From: SKIA01 sp047602905
GTDB lineage: Archaea > Nanobdellota > Nanobdellia > Woesearchaeales > SKIA01
Assembly: GCA_047602905.1 (NCBI GenBank)
Contig: JBLKOP010000007.1
Location: 1 to 54,951 of the forward strand
Direction of reading: 5' to 3'
Length of the DNA: 54,951 nucleotides
Shown here: piece after piece, positions 8,270 to 16,838 of the stretch
How the letters are laid out: every line of letters starts with the position of its first letter
How positions within the stretch are numbered: position 1 is the first letter of the stretch
Notes under the pieces: generated by a model
Told to the model about the DNA's origin: nothing
Databases searched by the model: none
What the model saw: only the letters and a program-made list of their open reading frames with translations
Translations under genes and position numbers: made by a program

Positions 8270-8292
8270 TGGCTGGTTTTTCCACTAGCATC

Positions 8293-8411
8293 CGTACATC
8301 AACATATGTGTACGCGTTGCACCTGACAACCGCGCTGCGAGATTCTCAGCACACCGGGGGACTAATGGGTGTTCACACACAAACAACTATCCGTAAAGGA
8401 AGTACTATAAC
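8293..8411 (+). promoter_or_regulatory. Structured 5' leader of the ribosomal protein operon
   Basis: About 119 nt lie between the predicted transcription start and the rpl3 ATG. Three candidate stems can be read: CGTACA (8293-8298) with TGTACG (8309-8314); GCTG (8334-8337) with CAGC (8347-8350); and ACACC (8351-8355) with GGTGT (8368-8372). The first begins at the predicted transcript end. An autoregulatory role, as known for ribosomal protein leaders in other organisms, is inference. Confidence 0.4.
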
Positions 8412-9383
8412 ATGGGAAAAAAAGTATCAGCACCAAGGCGAGGAAGCCTACAATATTGGCCAAGAAAGCGAGCACAGCGACAACACGCACGCGTACGTAG
8501 CCACAGCACTGAAGCAAAAGGCCTCGTAGGATTTGCAGGTTACAAAGCAGGAATGACGCAAATAATGGCTACTGATAACAAAAAAAACTCCTTAACAAAA
8601 GGACAAGACATTAACATCCCAGTAACAATCATCGAATGCCCACCACTAAAAATAGCAGGGATTCGCTTCTACAAAGACCTTGGAGCGTACGGAGCACAAG
8701 CAAGCACGCAAGTACACTTTGAACCAACAAAATACGTAACGAAATATCACCAGTTCAAAAAAACAGGTTCTCTAGACAAAATAACAGCAGACGAGTATGC
8801 ATACGCAACAATTATTGTTCACACACAACCACACCTAACAGGAATCGGACAAAAAAAGCCGCAATTCTTCGAGCTAGACTACCAAGCAAGCGTACAAGAA
8901 GCAATTGATTTCGTAAAAGAAAACAAAGAACTATCCGTGCAAGACATCCTTGCAGAAGGAGCGTTTGTAGATACGCACAGCGTAACCACAGGAAAAGGAA
9001 CGCAAGGAGTAGTTAAGAGATTCGGAGTAGGACTACGAAGTCACAAAAGCGAGAAAAGCGCAAGAAAAGCAGTTATTGCGCCAGAAGGATACGCGAAAGT
9101 TCAGTACACAGCACCGCAAAGAGGAAAGATGGGTTATCACTTACGAACAGAATACAACAAACAAATACTTGCAATAAAAGAAGCAGAAGAAGTACAAATA
9201 AGCGGAGGGATCGTAAACTACGGAAACCCAAAAAACACTGTTCTGCTCATTAAAGGAAGCGTAGGAGGACCAAAGAAACGACTCATTACCTTCACGCACC
9301 CACGAAGAGAAGATAAGACAGCCTCTACACAAGCAATGACGATACAACACATAGCTACCCGAAGCCAACAAGGAAACCAATGA
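8412..9383 (+). CDS. rpl3: Ribosomal protein uL3
   Basis: 323 residues, normal archaeal length. It begins MGKKVSAPRRGSL, followed by FAGYKAGMTQI near 46-56, the uL3 signature segment that enters the peptidyl transferase region. The conserved KGTQGVVKRFG stretch is at about 195-206. It is the first gene of the ribosomal operon and overlaps rpl4 by four bases (ATGA). Codons are strongly A-rich. Confidence 0.97.
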   Translation: MGKKVSAPRRGSLQYWPRKRAQRQHARVRSHSTEAKGLVGFAGYKAGMTQIMATDNKKNSLTKGQDINIPVTIIECPPLKIAGIRFYKDLGAYGAQASTQVHFEPTKYVTKYHQFKKTGSLDKITADEYAYATIIVHTQPHLTGIGQKKPQFFELDYQASVQEAIDFVKENKELSVQDILAEGAFVDTHSVTTGKGTQGVVKRFGVGLRSHKSEKSARKAVIAPEGYAKVQYTAPQRGKMGYHLRTEYNKQILAIKEAEEVQISGGIVNYGNPKNTVLLIKGSVGGPKKRLITFTHPRREDKTASTQAMTIQHIATRSQQGNQ

Positions 9384-10111
9384 AACTCAAAATACTCGAC
9401 ACAACAAGCTCAGAGAGCGGAAGCATAACCTTCCCTCTAAACGAGCCACTACGAGAAGACCTAATTAGAAGAAGCTTTCACAGCCTAGCAAGCAGGATGC
9501 GCCAACCATACGGAGCAGACCCAAGAGCAGGTCTTAAACACGCAACTAACGTGAGTCGTCGAAGAAGAAAGTACCGCGGAAGCTACGGAAAAGGAATTAG
9601 CAGAGTACCAAGAAAAGTACTGAGTAGCAGCGGAAGCCAATTCTACTGGAAAGGAGCAGAAGCACCAGGAACAGTAGGTGGACGACGAGCACATCCAGCA
9701 AAAGCAGAGAAGAACTGGAAAAGAAAAATTAACAAGAAAGAAAACCGCAAAGCAATTAACAGCGCAATTTGTGCAACACTAAACAAAGAACTCGTACAAC
9801 AACGAGGACACATCATCCCAAAAAACTATCCTTTCGTACTCGCAGAAGACTTTGAGAAACTTAGCAAAACAAAAGACGTGCGAGCAGCACTTGAGAAGCT
9901 AGGATTCGCAGAAGACCTTAAACGAGGAGAGCAAGGAAGAATAAGCGTTCTTATCGTAAGCGAAGAAGAAGCACTCGCAAAAGCAGCTCGAAACATCGCA
10001 GGAGTAGAAGTTAGCAAAGCAAAAAGCCTTAACACACACGCACTAGCGCCAGGAACGCACCCAGGACGAGCAACGCTGTTTACCAAGAAAAGCGTGGAGG
10101 AGCTTGCATGA
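9380..10111 (+). CDS. rpl4: Ribosomal protein uL4
   Basis: 243 residues. The extended loop rich in Arg and Gly (about 40-105, including GGRRAHPAK) lines the exit tunnel in known structures. A globular domain follows with ICATLNKELVQQRGH and a C-terminal Rossmann-like part. It overlaps rpl3 and rpl23 by four bases each. In bacteria the homolog regulates its own operon; whether that holds here is unknown. Confidence 0.97.
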   Translation: MKLKILDTTSSESGSITFPLNEPLREDLIRRSFHSLASRMRQPYGADPRAGLKHATNVSRRRRKYRGSYGKGISRVPRKVLSSSGSQFYWKGAEAPGTVGGRRAHPAKAEKNWKRKINKKENRKAINSAICATLNKELVQQRGHIIPKNYPFVLAEDFEKLSKTKDVRAALEKLGFAEDLKRGEQGRISVLIVSEEEALAKAARNIAGVEVSKAKSLNTHALAPGTHPGRATLFTKKSVEELA

Positions 10112-10353
10112 TAATCAAGTACCCGCTAGGAACAGAAAAAAGTATTCGCTTAATGGAGGCAGAAAACAAGCTCGTATTCATCGTTGATAACAAAGCCACG
10201 AAAACACAAGTAAAAAAAGATCTTGAAGAACGGTTCAAAGTACAAGTTACTTCCGTAAACACGCACACGCTACGAGGAAGAAAAAAAGCGGTTGTTACGT
10301 TTGCACAAGAAACACCAGCTATTGATCTCGCAACAAAACTAGGGTTACTATAA
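10108..10353 (+). CDS. rpl23: Ribosomal protein uL23
   Basis: 81 residues, the compact archaeal form. It starts IIKYPLGTEKSIRLME and contains TKTQVKKDLEERFKVQV. This is the uL23 fold that docks SRP and Sec at the tunnel exit. A GGAGG Shine-Dalgarno-like sequence at 10096-10100 lies 7 nt before the ATG, inside the end of rpl4. Confidence 0.96.
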   Translation: MIIKYPLGTEKSIRLMEAENKLVFIVDNKATKTQVKKDLEERFKVQVTSVNTHTLRGRKKAVVTFAQETPAIDLATKLGLL

Positions 10354-10354
10354 C

Positions 10355-11053
10355 ATGGGAAAACCAATTATTGCACAAAAAAGAGGAAAAGGCTCCCCTA
10401 CGTACACGGCTAACAGCCACCGATACGCAGGAGTAGCTAAGCACGCTCCAAGCGGAGAAGCACTCATCGTAGACTTAATTAACTGCCCAGGGCACAGCGC
10501 ACCTCTTGCTCTTGTAGAGCACGAGAACGGGCTACTCTACCTAAACATCGCAGGAGAAGGGTGTATGGTAGGAGAAACTGTTGAGATAGGAAGCGAGGGA
10601 GAACTAAAAGTAGGAAATACTCTTGCACTTAAAGACTTACCAGAAGGAACACCTGTTTTTAACATAGAAAGCCAACCAGGAGATGGAGGAAAGTTCTGTC
10701 GAGGAAGCGGCTCAGCTGCACGAGTAGTTGGAAAAACAAAGACTTCAGTTACGGTCATGCTTCCAAGCAAGAAAACACGCACCTTTAATGGAGGCTGCAA
10801 AGCAACCATAGGAGTAGTTGCTGGCGGAGGAAGAGTAGACAAACCATTACTAAAGGCAGGAAATGCCTTTCATAAGAACAAAGCACGCAATAAACTATGG
10901 CCGAGAACGAGTCCAAACAGCATGGCTGCATACGACCACCCATACGGAAATACGCGTAGCTCAAGAAAATCAAAGAGCAAGCCGGCACCAAGAGACGCTC
11001 CACCAGGGCGACGAGTGGGAAGCATCCGCGCACGACAAACAGGAAGGAAATAG
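10355..11053 (+). CDS. rpl2: Ribosomal protein uL2
   Basis: 232 residues. It starts with the basic GKPIIAQKRGKGSP tail, then the OB-like segment with LINCPGHSAPLA. The conserved PGDGGKFCRGSGSAARV region and the C-terminal KSKSKPAPRDAPPGRRVG extension follow, the latter reaching the catalytic centre. It lies one base after rpl23 and abuts rps19. Confidence 0.97.
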   Translation: MGKPIIAQKRGKGSPTYTANSHRYAGVAKHAPSGEALIVDLINCPGHSAPLALVEHENGLLYLNIAGEGCMVGETVEIGSEGELKVGNTLALKDLPEGTPVFNIESQPGDGGKFCRGSGSAARVVGKTKTSVTVMLPSKKTRTFNGGCKATIGVVAGGGRVDKPLLKAGNAFHKNKARNKLWPRTSPNSMAAYDHPYGNTRSSRKSKSKPAPRDAPPGRRVGSIRARQTGRK

Positions 11054-11422
11054 ATGGCAAGAAAAGAATTTACTTACAGAGGACACACGCTGGAGCAACT
11101 ACAAAAACTCTCTAAAGAAGAGCTGGCACCGTTATTCACAAGCAGAATCCGCCGCACACTAAAAAGAGGATACCCAGAAGCAGCTAAGCAAGCAGAAGAA
11201 AAAATTCTTGCAAAAGACAATGTTAAAACACACTCTCGAGAAATCGTTATTCTTCCGCAAATGGTAGGAAAAATCATCAAAGTATACAACGGAAAAGAAT
11301 TCGTTGATGTACGCGTAGACGCAGAAATGATCGGCCACGTACTAGGAGAGTACGCGCTCACAAGAAAAATGGTTAAGCACAGCAAAGCAGGAGTAGGTTC
11401 AGGCGGGGTGTCAGTGAAATAA
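11054..11422 (+). CDS. rps19: Ribosomal protein uS19
   Basis: 122 residues. The archaeal N-terminal extension (FTYRGHTLEQLQKLS) precedes the uS19 core, with THSREIVILPQMVGK and ALTRKMVKHSKAGVGS. It binds the 30S head near uS13. It abuts rpl2 and shares one base with rpl22. Confidence 0.96.
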   Translation: MARKEFTYRGHTLEQLQKLSKEELAPLFTSRIRRTLKRGYPEAAKQAEEKILAKDNVKTHSREIVILPQMVGKIIKVYNGKEFVDVRVDAEMIGHVLGEYALTRKMVKHSKAGVGSGGVSVK

Positions 11423-11859
11423 TGGCATACAAGTACGCGTACCAAGGAACTGAAGAAAACGTTGCAAAAGCAGCGATGACTAACGTTGCTATCAGTACAA
11501 AAGCTTCCGCAATGATTGCTCAGTTTATTAAGAACAAAAGCCCGCAAAGAGCAAGAAAGGAACTTCAAGAAGTACTCAAGAAAACAACTGCAATCCCGTA
11601 CACGCGCTACACAGAAGGAGCAGGTCACAAAACAAAAATTGGTCCAGGAAAATACCCAAAGAAATCCTCTGAAACGTTCATCAAACTCATCGACAGCGCA
11701 GTTGCAAACGCAAAAGACAAAGGTCTTGAGGAAGAAAAACTTCTTATCATTGCTTCAAGCGCTCACCAAGCACCAAGAGGCTTTAACTCTGGGCGTAAGC
11801 GAGGACAAAGAAAAAAGAACTCTCACATAGAACTCGTCGTAGCAGAGGTACAGGAATAA
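11422..11859 (+). CDS. rpl22: Ribosomal protein uL22
   Basis: 145 residues. The helical uL22 core (MIAQFIKNKSPQRARKELQ) and the hook entering the exit tunnel are visible. The C-terminal SSAHQAPRGFNSGRKRGQ motif is typical of archaeal uL22. It shares one base with both neighbours in the operon. Confidence 0.96.
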   Translation: MAYKYAYQGTEENVAKAAMTNVAISTKASAMIAQFIKNKSPQRARKELQEVLKKTTAIPYTRYTEGAGHKTKIGPGKYPKKSSETFIKLIDSAVANAKDKGLEEEKLLIIASSAHQAPRGFNSGRKRGQRKKNSHIELVVAEVQE

Positions 11860-12680
11860 TGGCAATAGAAAGAAAATTCATCCAACAAAACATACGTGAA
11901 TACCGCGTAAAGCGATTCATACGAGAAGAGCTAGACCGAGTAGGACTTAGTGATGTTACCGTAAAGAAAACGCCGCTAGGAGATAAGATCATCATTAATG
12001 CAAGTAGACCAGGACTCGTTGTTGGACGAGGAGGAAGTAACATTCAAGCACTCACAAAAGCACTCAAAGAAGAGTTTGAGCTAGAAAACCCGCAAATAGA
12101 AATCGAGGAAATAAAAAAGCCTGATCTAGACGCAGACATCGTAGCAGAAAGAATTTGTAACAGCCTTGAGCGCTTTGGAAGCGGACGAACAAAAGGTGTT
12201 GGGCACAAAGCAATGGCTGACGTTATGCGAGCAGGAGCACTAGGAGTAGAAATCCTCATAACAGGAAAAATCCCTAGCATGCGAGCACGCAGATGGCGCT
12301 TCTATAACGGATACCTAAAAAAATCTGGTGACATCGCTATTGAAGGAGTGCGCAAAAGCATCCAGTCAGTGACGCTTAAAAGCGGAGCAATAGGAGTGCA
12401 AGTAAGCATCATGCCACCAACCATTAAATTACCAGACCACATCACACTCATTGACTCACCAGTGCAAGAAGTAGAAGAAACAGAAGAAGCAGTAGACGCT
12501 TCAGAAGATTCTTCCAAACAAGCACCAGCAGAACAAGCAGCAAAAAAAGAAGTTGCTCAGAAGACAAAGAAAAAACCTTCAGCAACCAAAAAAGAAGCTG
12601 CACCTGCAAAAAAAGAGTCAGCAGAGAAAAAACAAGCACCCTCAGACGAAAGCGCTGAGGATGTAGAGGATAAGAAATGA
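11859..12680 (+). CDS. rps3: Ribosomal protein uS3 with Lys/Glu/Ala-rich tail
   Basis: 273 residues. A type II KH domain carries the GxxG loop in VVGRGGSNIQ (residues 49-58). The C-terminal uS3 domain follows, with MRARRWRFYNGYLKKSG. From about residue 205 the protein becomes a low-complexity tail of Glu, Lys, Ala and Pro, about 65 residues long and probably disordered. It forms part of the mRNA entry site. It overlaps rpl29 by four bases. Confidence 0.95.
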   Translation: MAIERKFIQQNIREYRVKRFIREELDRVGLSDVTVKKTPLGDKIIINASRPGLVVGRGGSNIQALTKALKEEFELENPQIEIEEIKKPDLDADIVAERICNSLERFGSGRTKGVGHKAMADVMRAGALGVEILITGKIPSMRARRWRFYNGYLKKSGDIAIEGVRKSIQSVTLKSGAIGVQVSIMPPTIKLPDHITLIDSPVQEVEETEEAVDASEDSSKQAPAEQAAKKEVAQKTKKKPSATKKEAAPAKKESAEKKQAPSDESAEDVEDKK

Positions 12681-12868
12681 ACTTCGCCGAACTACGAGCA
12701 CTACCAGCACAAGAGAGAGCTGAAAAGAAGTCCGAGCTAGAGCTTGAACTCATGAAAGCACGCGCACAAATAGCTGCTGGAACAAGCCCAAAAAATCCTG
12801 GTCTTGTTCGCAAGCACAAAAAAATGCTTGCTCGACTCAAAGCAATCGAAGAAGAGGACACTAAGTAA
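12677..12868 (+). CDS. rpl29: Ribosomal protein uL29
   Basis: 63 residues forming two long helices, with the family pattern of ELRALPAQERAEKKSELE followed by the second helix NPGLVRKHKKMLARLKAI. It lies near the tunnel exit next to uL23. It overlaps rps3 by four bases and shares one base with the aIF1 gene. Confidence 0.95.
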   Translation: MNFAELRALPAQERAEKKSELELELMKARAQIAAGTSPKNPGLVRKHKKMLARLKAIEEEDTK

Positions 12869-13179
12869 TGGTAGAGATAGATCCAATAACCGGGCTTCCA
12901 AAAGAGCTAGGGTTATGGGATAACGTCGCACGAGAAAACCAAAAAATTACTGTTCTCATCGAAAAAAAACGCTTTGGCAAAGAGTACACGATAGTAAAAG
13001 GAGTGGATCCGAAAGCAATCGATCTTAAAGACCTCGCAAAAACTCTCAAGAACAAACTTGCTTGTGGAGGAACTGCGAAGGACGGACAGATAGAACTGCA
13101 AGGAAACCACCTTGACGAAGTACCTGCTATCCTCATAAAAAACGGTTTCGCAGCAGAGACAATTGAGATTAAGAAATGA
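12868..13179 (+). CDS. sui1: Translation initiation factor aIF1 (SUI1 family)
   Basis: 103 residues. The SUI1 core carries ITVLIEKKRFGKEYTIVKG and the conserved loop LACGGTAKDGQIELQGNH. It monitors start-codon selection on the 30S subunit. Its place between rpl29 and the RNase P gene is conserved in archaea. It overlaps the next gene by four bases. Confidence 0.95.
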   Translation: MVEIDPITGLPKELGLWDNVARENQKITVLIEKKRFGKEYTIVKGVDPKAIDLKDLAKTLKNKLACGGTAKDGQIELQGNHLDEVPAILIKNGFAAETIEIKK

Positions 13180-13439
13180 TCCGAGAAGAACTGCTAGGAC
13201 AACACGCGCGAGTAGTGCGTGCAAACAACCACTCCCTAAACAACATTAGCGGAGAGGTGGTTGACGAAACACAAAAAACGCTGCGTATTCGCACGAATAC
13301 AGGCGTTAAAACCGTGCTTAAAAGCCACGCGCACTTCCAAATAAACGGTTTGGAAATACAAGGGTCTCTCTTGGCGCGCAGGCCTCATGAGCGAACAAAA
13401 ATACAACTTACACAATGGCACAAAAAAACAACGAAGTAA
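13176..13439 (+). CDS. rnp1: RNase P protein component 1 (Rpp29/Pop4)
   Basis: 87 residues. The Sm-like fold of Rpp29 shows LLGQHARVVRANNHSLNNI, then ISGEVVDETQKTLRIRT and LKSHAHFQI. It matures tRNA 5' ends as part of RNase P. Its operon position is the standard archaeal one. Its last 25 bases overlap the start of rps17. Confidence 0.9.
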   Translation: MIREELLGQHARVVRANNHSLNNISGEVVDETQKTLRIRTNTGVKTVLKSHAHFQINGLEIQGSLLARRPHERTKIQLTQWHKKTTK

Positions 13440-13720
13440 AAGCCCAAGAGGGCACAGACGCACCTAGCAAGAGCTATAGCTTACGAGGAATGACTTTTGT
13501 AGGAGAAGTAGTCTCTGCAAAAGCGCACAAAACAGTCTCTGTACAATGGCAGCGAAGACGCTTTGTAAAGAAATACGAGCGTTACGAAGTCAGAACTAGC
13601 AAAGTAGCAGCTCACGTACCAGAAGGGATGTCTATAAGCGAAGGAGATACTGTGCGTATACAAGAAACGCGTCCAATCAGTAAAACTAAGCACTTTGTTG
13701 TCGTGGAGGTAATGAAATGA
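13415..13720 (+). CDS. rps17: Ribosomal protein uS17
   Basis: 101 residues. A charged N-terminal tail precedes the OB fold, marked by FVGEVVSAKAHKTVSVQW and YERYEVRTSKVAAHVPEG. The ending RPISKTKHFVVVEV is typical. The 25-nt overlap with rnp1 covers only the poorly conserved N-terminus, so the true start could be slightly downstream. Confidence 0.94.
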   Translation: MAQKNNEVKAQEGTDAPSKSYSLRGMTFVGEVVSAKAHKTVSVQWQRRRFVKKYERYEVRTSKVAAHVPEGMSISEGDTVRIQETRPISKTKHFVVVEVMK

Positions 13721-14118
13721 AACCAATTACTAGCTCAGTAACAGGCGCTTTACAGCCAGGAAGCAGAGTCGCTACGTGCGATAACAGCGGAGCAAAAATT
13801 ATTGAGATAATCAGCGTTCTAAAAAAGAACACTACCAAAGGTCGCCGACAAACAGCAGGAGTAGGTGACATGGTCATTCTTTCTGTAAAGAAAGGACGCC
13901 CAGATGTACGTAAACAAGTCATGCACGGAGTTGTTGTACGACAAAGAAAAGAGTACCGCCGAGCTGACGGAACACACATCAAGTTTGAGGACAACGCAGT
14001 AGTCGTCTGTAAAGACGAGAAAGGAAACCCTAAAGGAACGATCTTTAAGGGACCGATCGCAAAAGAAGCGGCTGATAGATGGCCAGCAGTTGCGAACGTA
14101 GCAAGCATAATCGTATAA
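13717..14118 (+). CDS. rpl14: Ribosomal protein uL14
   Basis: 133 residues with the universal uL14 barrel: VATCDNSGAKIIEII, GDMVILSVKKGRPDVR and a C-terminal helix ending DRWPAVANVASIIV. It contributes to an intersubunit bridge. A GGAGGT at 13705-13710 sits 6 nt before the ATG, a good Shine-Dalgarno site. Confidence 0.96.
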   Translation: MKPITSSVTGALQPGSRVATCDNSGAKIIEIISVLKKNTTKGRRQTAGVGDMVILSVKKGRPDVRKQVMHGVVVRQRKEYRRADGTHIKFEDNAVVVCKDEKGNPKGTIFKGPIAKEAADRWPAVANVASIIV

Positions 14119-14120
14119 TC

Positions 14121-14489
14121 ATGAAACAAGAATTTAAGAGAAGTTGGAAGAGAAGCGTTCAAGCACGCAAGCAACGCAAATACCGAGCAAACGCTCCTCT
14201 ACACATAAAAGGAAAATTCCTCTCAGCACCTCTCGCTAAAGATTTACAAAAAGAGCTTAGCAAGAAGTCTCTTCGCGTACGAGCAGGAGATGAGATTGAA
14301 GTTCTTCGCGGAGATCACAAAAACGCTACTGGACGAGTAGAGCGAGTAAACATAAAGAGAGAAAAAATTTATGTTAACGGTATCGAGCGAGTAAGCCCTA
14401 CCGGAAGCAAGACACTCATAGCGCTTACTCCTAGTAACGTGCGCATAACAAAAGTCGCACAAGATGAGAAACGGGTGAAGAAAAGATAA
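14121..14489 (+). CDS. rpl24: Ribosomal protein uL24
   Basis: I place the start at ATG 14121 (122 residues), which gives the family beginning KRSWKRSVQARKQRKYRANA. Longer in-frame codons run into rpl14. The KOW motif is RAGDEIEVLRGDHKNATGRV. It is an early assembly protein near the tunnel exit. It shares one base with rps4e. Confidence 0.95.
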   Translation: MKQEFKRSWKRSVQARKQRKYRANAPLHIKGKFLSAPLAKDLQKELSKKSLRVRAGDEIEVLRGDHKNATGRVERVNIKREKIYVNGIERVSPTGSKTLIALTPSNVRITKVAQDEKRVKKR

Positions 14490-15166
14490 TGGTACACAAA
14501 CACATGAAACGACTAGCAGCTCCAAAAAGCTGGCCTATAGCAAGAAAAGAACGCACCTGGGTTACTCGACCTAAACCTGGTCGTAGCTTTGAGCTAGCAA
14601 TGGCACTTAACAACGTACTCAAAGAACTTACTGGAGTAGCAAGCACAAGTAAAGAAGTACGGTACTTACTGCGCCACGTAGGAGTATTGGTTAATGGCAA
14701 GCCAGTTTATGATTTTAGAAGACCAATAGGGTTTCTTGACACTATAAGCATTCCTTCTGAGGATAAACACTTCAGAATAGGCATTAGTAAGAAAGGAAAG
14801 CTTGTGGCAGTAAGTATAGACGCTGCTGACGCAAAGAAGCGAGTAGTAAAGATTACAAACAAGACACGAGTAGCAGGCAAGATGCAATTAAATTGTAATG
14901 ACTCAAGCAACTACCTTGTAGAAAAAGACACCTACAACGTAGGAGATAGTTTACTTGTAGAAGGATCAACTATTAAGAAACACCTTCCTCTCAAGAAAGA
15001 CATGACTATTATCTTAACGAGCGGAAGTCACTTATCAGCGATAGGAACTATTAGCGGTATCGAAGGAGAAGTAATAACGTTTACTAACAAAGAAGGAGAG
15101 CAAACCACTGCACGTAAATGTGCTTTTGTTATTGGAGAAAAAGAAGCGGAGGTACGCGTCCAATGA
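14489..15166 (+). CDS. rps4e: Ribosomal protein eS4
   Basis: 225 residues. An N-terminal RNA-binding part begins HKHMKRLAAPKSWPIARKE. The S4-like domain has LRHVGVLVNGKPVYDFRRP, and KOW-like segments lie toward the C-terminus. This is the archaeal/eukaryotic eS4, absent from bacteria. Its stop overlaps the rpl5 start (ATGA). Confidence 0.95.
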   Translation: MVHKHMKRLAAPKSWPIARKERTWVTRPKPGRSFELAMALNNVLKELTGVASTSKEVRYLLRHVGVLVNGKPVYDFRRPIGFLDTISIPSEDKHFRIGISKKGKLVAVSIDAADAKKRVVKITNKTRVAGKMQLNCNDSSNYLVEKDTYNVGDSLLVEGSTIKKHLPLKKDMTIILTSGSHLSAIGTISGIEGEVITFTNKEGEQTTARKCAFVIGEKEAEVRVQ

Positions 15167-15669
15167 ACCCAATGAAGACTATTCAAATAGACAAAGTAAC
15201 CGTTAACTTTGGAGCAGGAAAAGACCAGAAACGATTAGAAAACGGAATTACTCTTATCAAAATGGTAACTGGCTTAGACCCAATAAAGACAATTACGCAA
15301 GCAAGAATTCCTACTTGGGGTTTACGACCAGGTCTGCCTATAGGAGCAAAAATAACTCTTCGAGGAGAACAAGCACAAGAAGTAGCTGCTCGGTTCTTCA
15401 CAGCAAGAAACAATAAAGTAGCTTCTAGTTGTGTTGACAACCAAGGAAACGTAAGCTTTGGAGTTGCTGAGTACGTGGACATCCCAGGAGTTAAGTACGA
15501 CCCAAAAATCGGTGTTCTTGGATTACAAATTAGTATTACACTCAAACGACCAGGATTTCGTGTACAACGAAGAAAACTGCAAACAACACAAGTTGGTTCC
15601 AGTCATAAAATCCGTCAAGAAGAAGCACAGAAGTTTCTTACAGAGAAGTTTGGGGTGGTATTTGAATGA
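15163..15669 (+). CDS. rpl5: Ribosomal protein uL5
   Basis: ATG 15163 (168 residues) is preferred. It has a GGAGGT at 15148-15153 spaced 9 nt, and it overlaps the eS4 stop by four bases. The protein shows the uL5 pattern TVNFGAGKDQKRLENGITL, then PTWGLRPGLPIGAKITLRG. It contacts 5S rRNA and the P-site tRNA. Confidence 0.95.
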   Translation: MNPMKTIQIDKVTVNFGAGKDQKRLENGITLIKMVTGLDPIKTITQARIPTWGLRPGLPIGAKITLRGEQAQEVAARFFTARNNKVASSCVDNQGNVSFGVAEYVDIPGVKYDPKIGVLGLQISITLKRPGFRVQRRKLQTTQVGSSHKIRQEEAQKFLTEKFGVVFE

Positions 15670-15896
15670 CAACGAGCAATTGGAAGAAGGCGTTTAAACA
15701 ACTCGACGTTAAGCCTGACGTGAAGAAGAAGTACATCAAGCACAACAAGCCTAAGAAGCGCAGCTGCGGTAAAGCTCGCTTTGCGTGCAGACTTACAGGA
15801 AGTCATCGAGCACACATAAAAAAGTACGGTCTTCACTTGTGCAGACACGCGTTTAGAGAGCACGCTCAAGAATTAGGATTCAAGAAATATAGGTAA
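15666..15896 (+). CDS. rps14: Ribosomal protein uS14 with incomplete zinc site
   Basis: 76 residues; archaeal uS14 is usually about 50-55, so this copy has an N-terminal extension. The core YGLHLCRHAFREHAQELGF is unmistakable. The zinc site should be two CxxC pairs. Here they read C41-x2-T44 and C59-x2-A62, so half the ligands are gone. Cys34 upstream could only partly compensate. It probably folds without zinc, as in the C-minus forms known in bacteria. Confidence 0.93.
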   Translation: MTTSNWKKAFKQLDVKPDVKKKYIKHNKPKKRSCGKARFACRLTGSHRAHIKKYGLHLCRHAFREHAQELGFKKYR

Positions 15897-15903
15897 AACA
15901 AAA

Positions 15904-16296
15904 ATGACATTAAATAACCCACTAGCAAACGTTCTTTCCACCATTCACAACGGTGAGAAAGTAGCGCACAGAACTGTAGAGCTACGCAACAACAGCAAAG
16001 TCATTCGTAAAGTACTAGAAATATTACAAGAACAAGAATACGTGCAAAGCTACGAAGTAGTTGATAGCGTAACAGGAGGACTTTTGCGCGTGCAACTTGC
16101 AGGAAACATTAACAAAATAGGAGTGATTACTCCTAACTTCTCCGTAAAGTACCAGGAGTACCAGAAATGGGAGAAAAGATATCTTCCAGCAAGAGATTTC
16201 GGTATCCTTGTGGTAAGCACAAGTAAAGGAATGATGACACACAACCAAGCGCGAGAGCTAGGAATAGGAGGGCGCCTAATAGCGTACTGTTACTAA
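15904..16296 (+). CDS. rps8: Ribosomal protein uS8
   Basis: 130 residues with normal features: NPLANVLSTIHNGEKV at the start, and the C-terminal signature LVVSTSKGMMTHNQARELG. It is a primary 16S rRNA binding protein of the platform. The 7-nt gap from rps14 is one of the few true gaps in this part of the operon. It shares one base with rpl6. Confidence 0.96.
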   Translation: MTLNNPLANVLSTIHNGEKVAHRTVELRNNSKVIRKVLEILQEQEYVQSYEVVDSVTGGLLRVQLAGNINKIGVITPNFSVKYQEYQKWEKRYLPARDFGILVVSTSKGMMTHNQARELGIGGRLIAYCY

Positions 16297-16838
16297 TGAA
16301 ACAACAACTACAAGAAACCGTAGAAGTCCCTGAGGGAGTAACTGTTACGTACGAGAACAAAGTATTTACTGCTAAAGGACCGCAAGGAGAAGTTTCACGA
16401 ACAATCTACCACCCAAAAATCCTTATTCGCGCTTCACAAAAAGAAATTACTTTTGATGTTCCTGTAGCTACGCAACGCGAGAAACGACAAGCGTACACGC
16501 TACGAGCACACATAAGAAACGTTCTTCGAGGTGTAACTGAGAAGCACGTGTACAAACTTAAGATATGCAGCGGTCACTTTCCTATGAACGTATCGCTAAG
16601 TAACGGAGTATTTACGGTAAAGAATTTCTTAGGAGAAGCAGTTCCGCGAACGCTTAAGCTTAAGAAAGGAGTTGACGTAAAGTTAGACGGAGACATTATT
16701 GAGGTTTCTTCAGTAAATATTGAGCTTGCAGGTTCACAAGCAAGCGATATCGAGCAACTCACAAGAATCACGAACAGAGATAGAAGAATCTTTCAAGACG
16801 GGATCTTTATCATTCAAAAAGACGGGGTAGAACTATGA
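16296..16838 (+). CDS. rpl6: Ribosomal protein uL6
   Basis: 180 residues made of the duplicated uL6 fold. The first half has VPEGVTVTYENKVFTAKGPQ. The second has HFPMNVSLSNGVFTVKNFLG and ends with NRDRRIFQDGIFI. It lies near the sarcin-ricin loop. It overlaps rpl32e by four bases. Confidence 0.95.
   Translation: MKQQLQETVEVPEGVTVTYENKVFTAKGPQGEVSRTIYHPKILIRASQKEITFDVPVATQREKRQAYTLRAHIRNVLRGVTEKHVYKLKICSGHFPMNVSLSNGVFTVKNFLGEAVPRTLKLKKGVDVKLDGDIIEVSSVNIELAGSQASDIEQLTRITNRDRRIFQDGIFIIQKDGVEL

Noticed and set aside
8269..8529. 86-residue plus-strand ORF at the start of the ribosomal operon
   Set aside because: It begins on the TATA box, overlaps rpl3 in another frame, and has no family likeness. 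The region is better explained as an mRNA leader.
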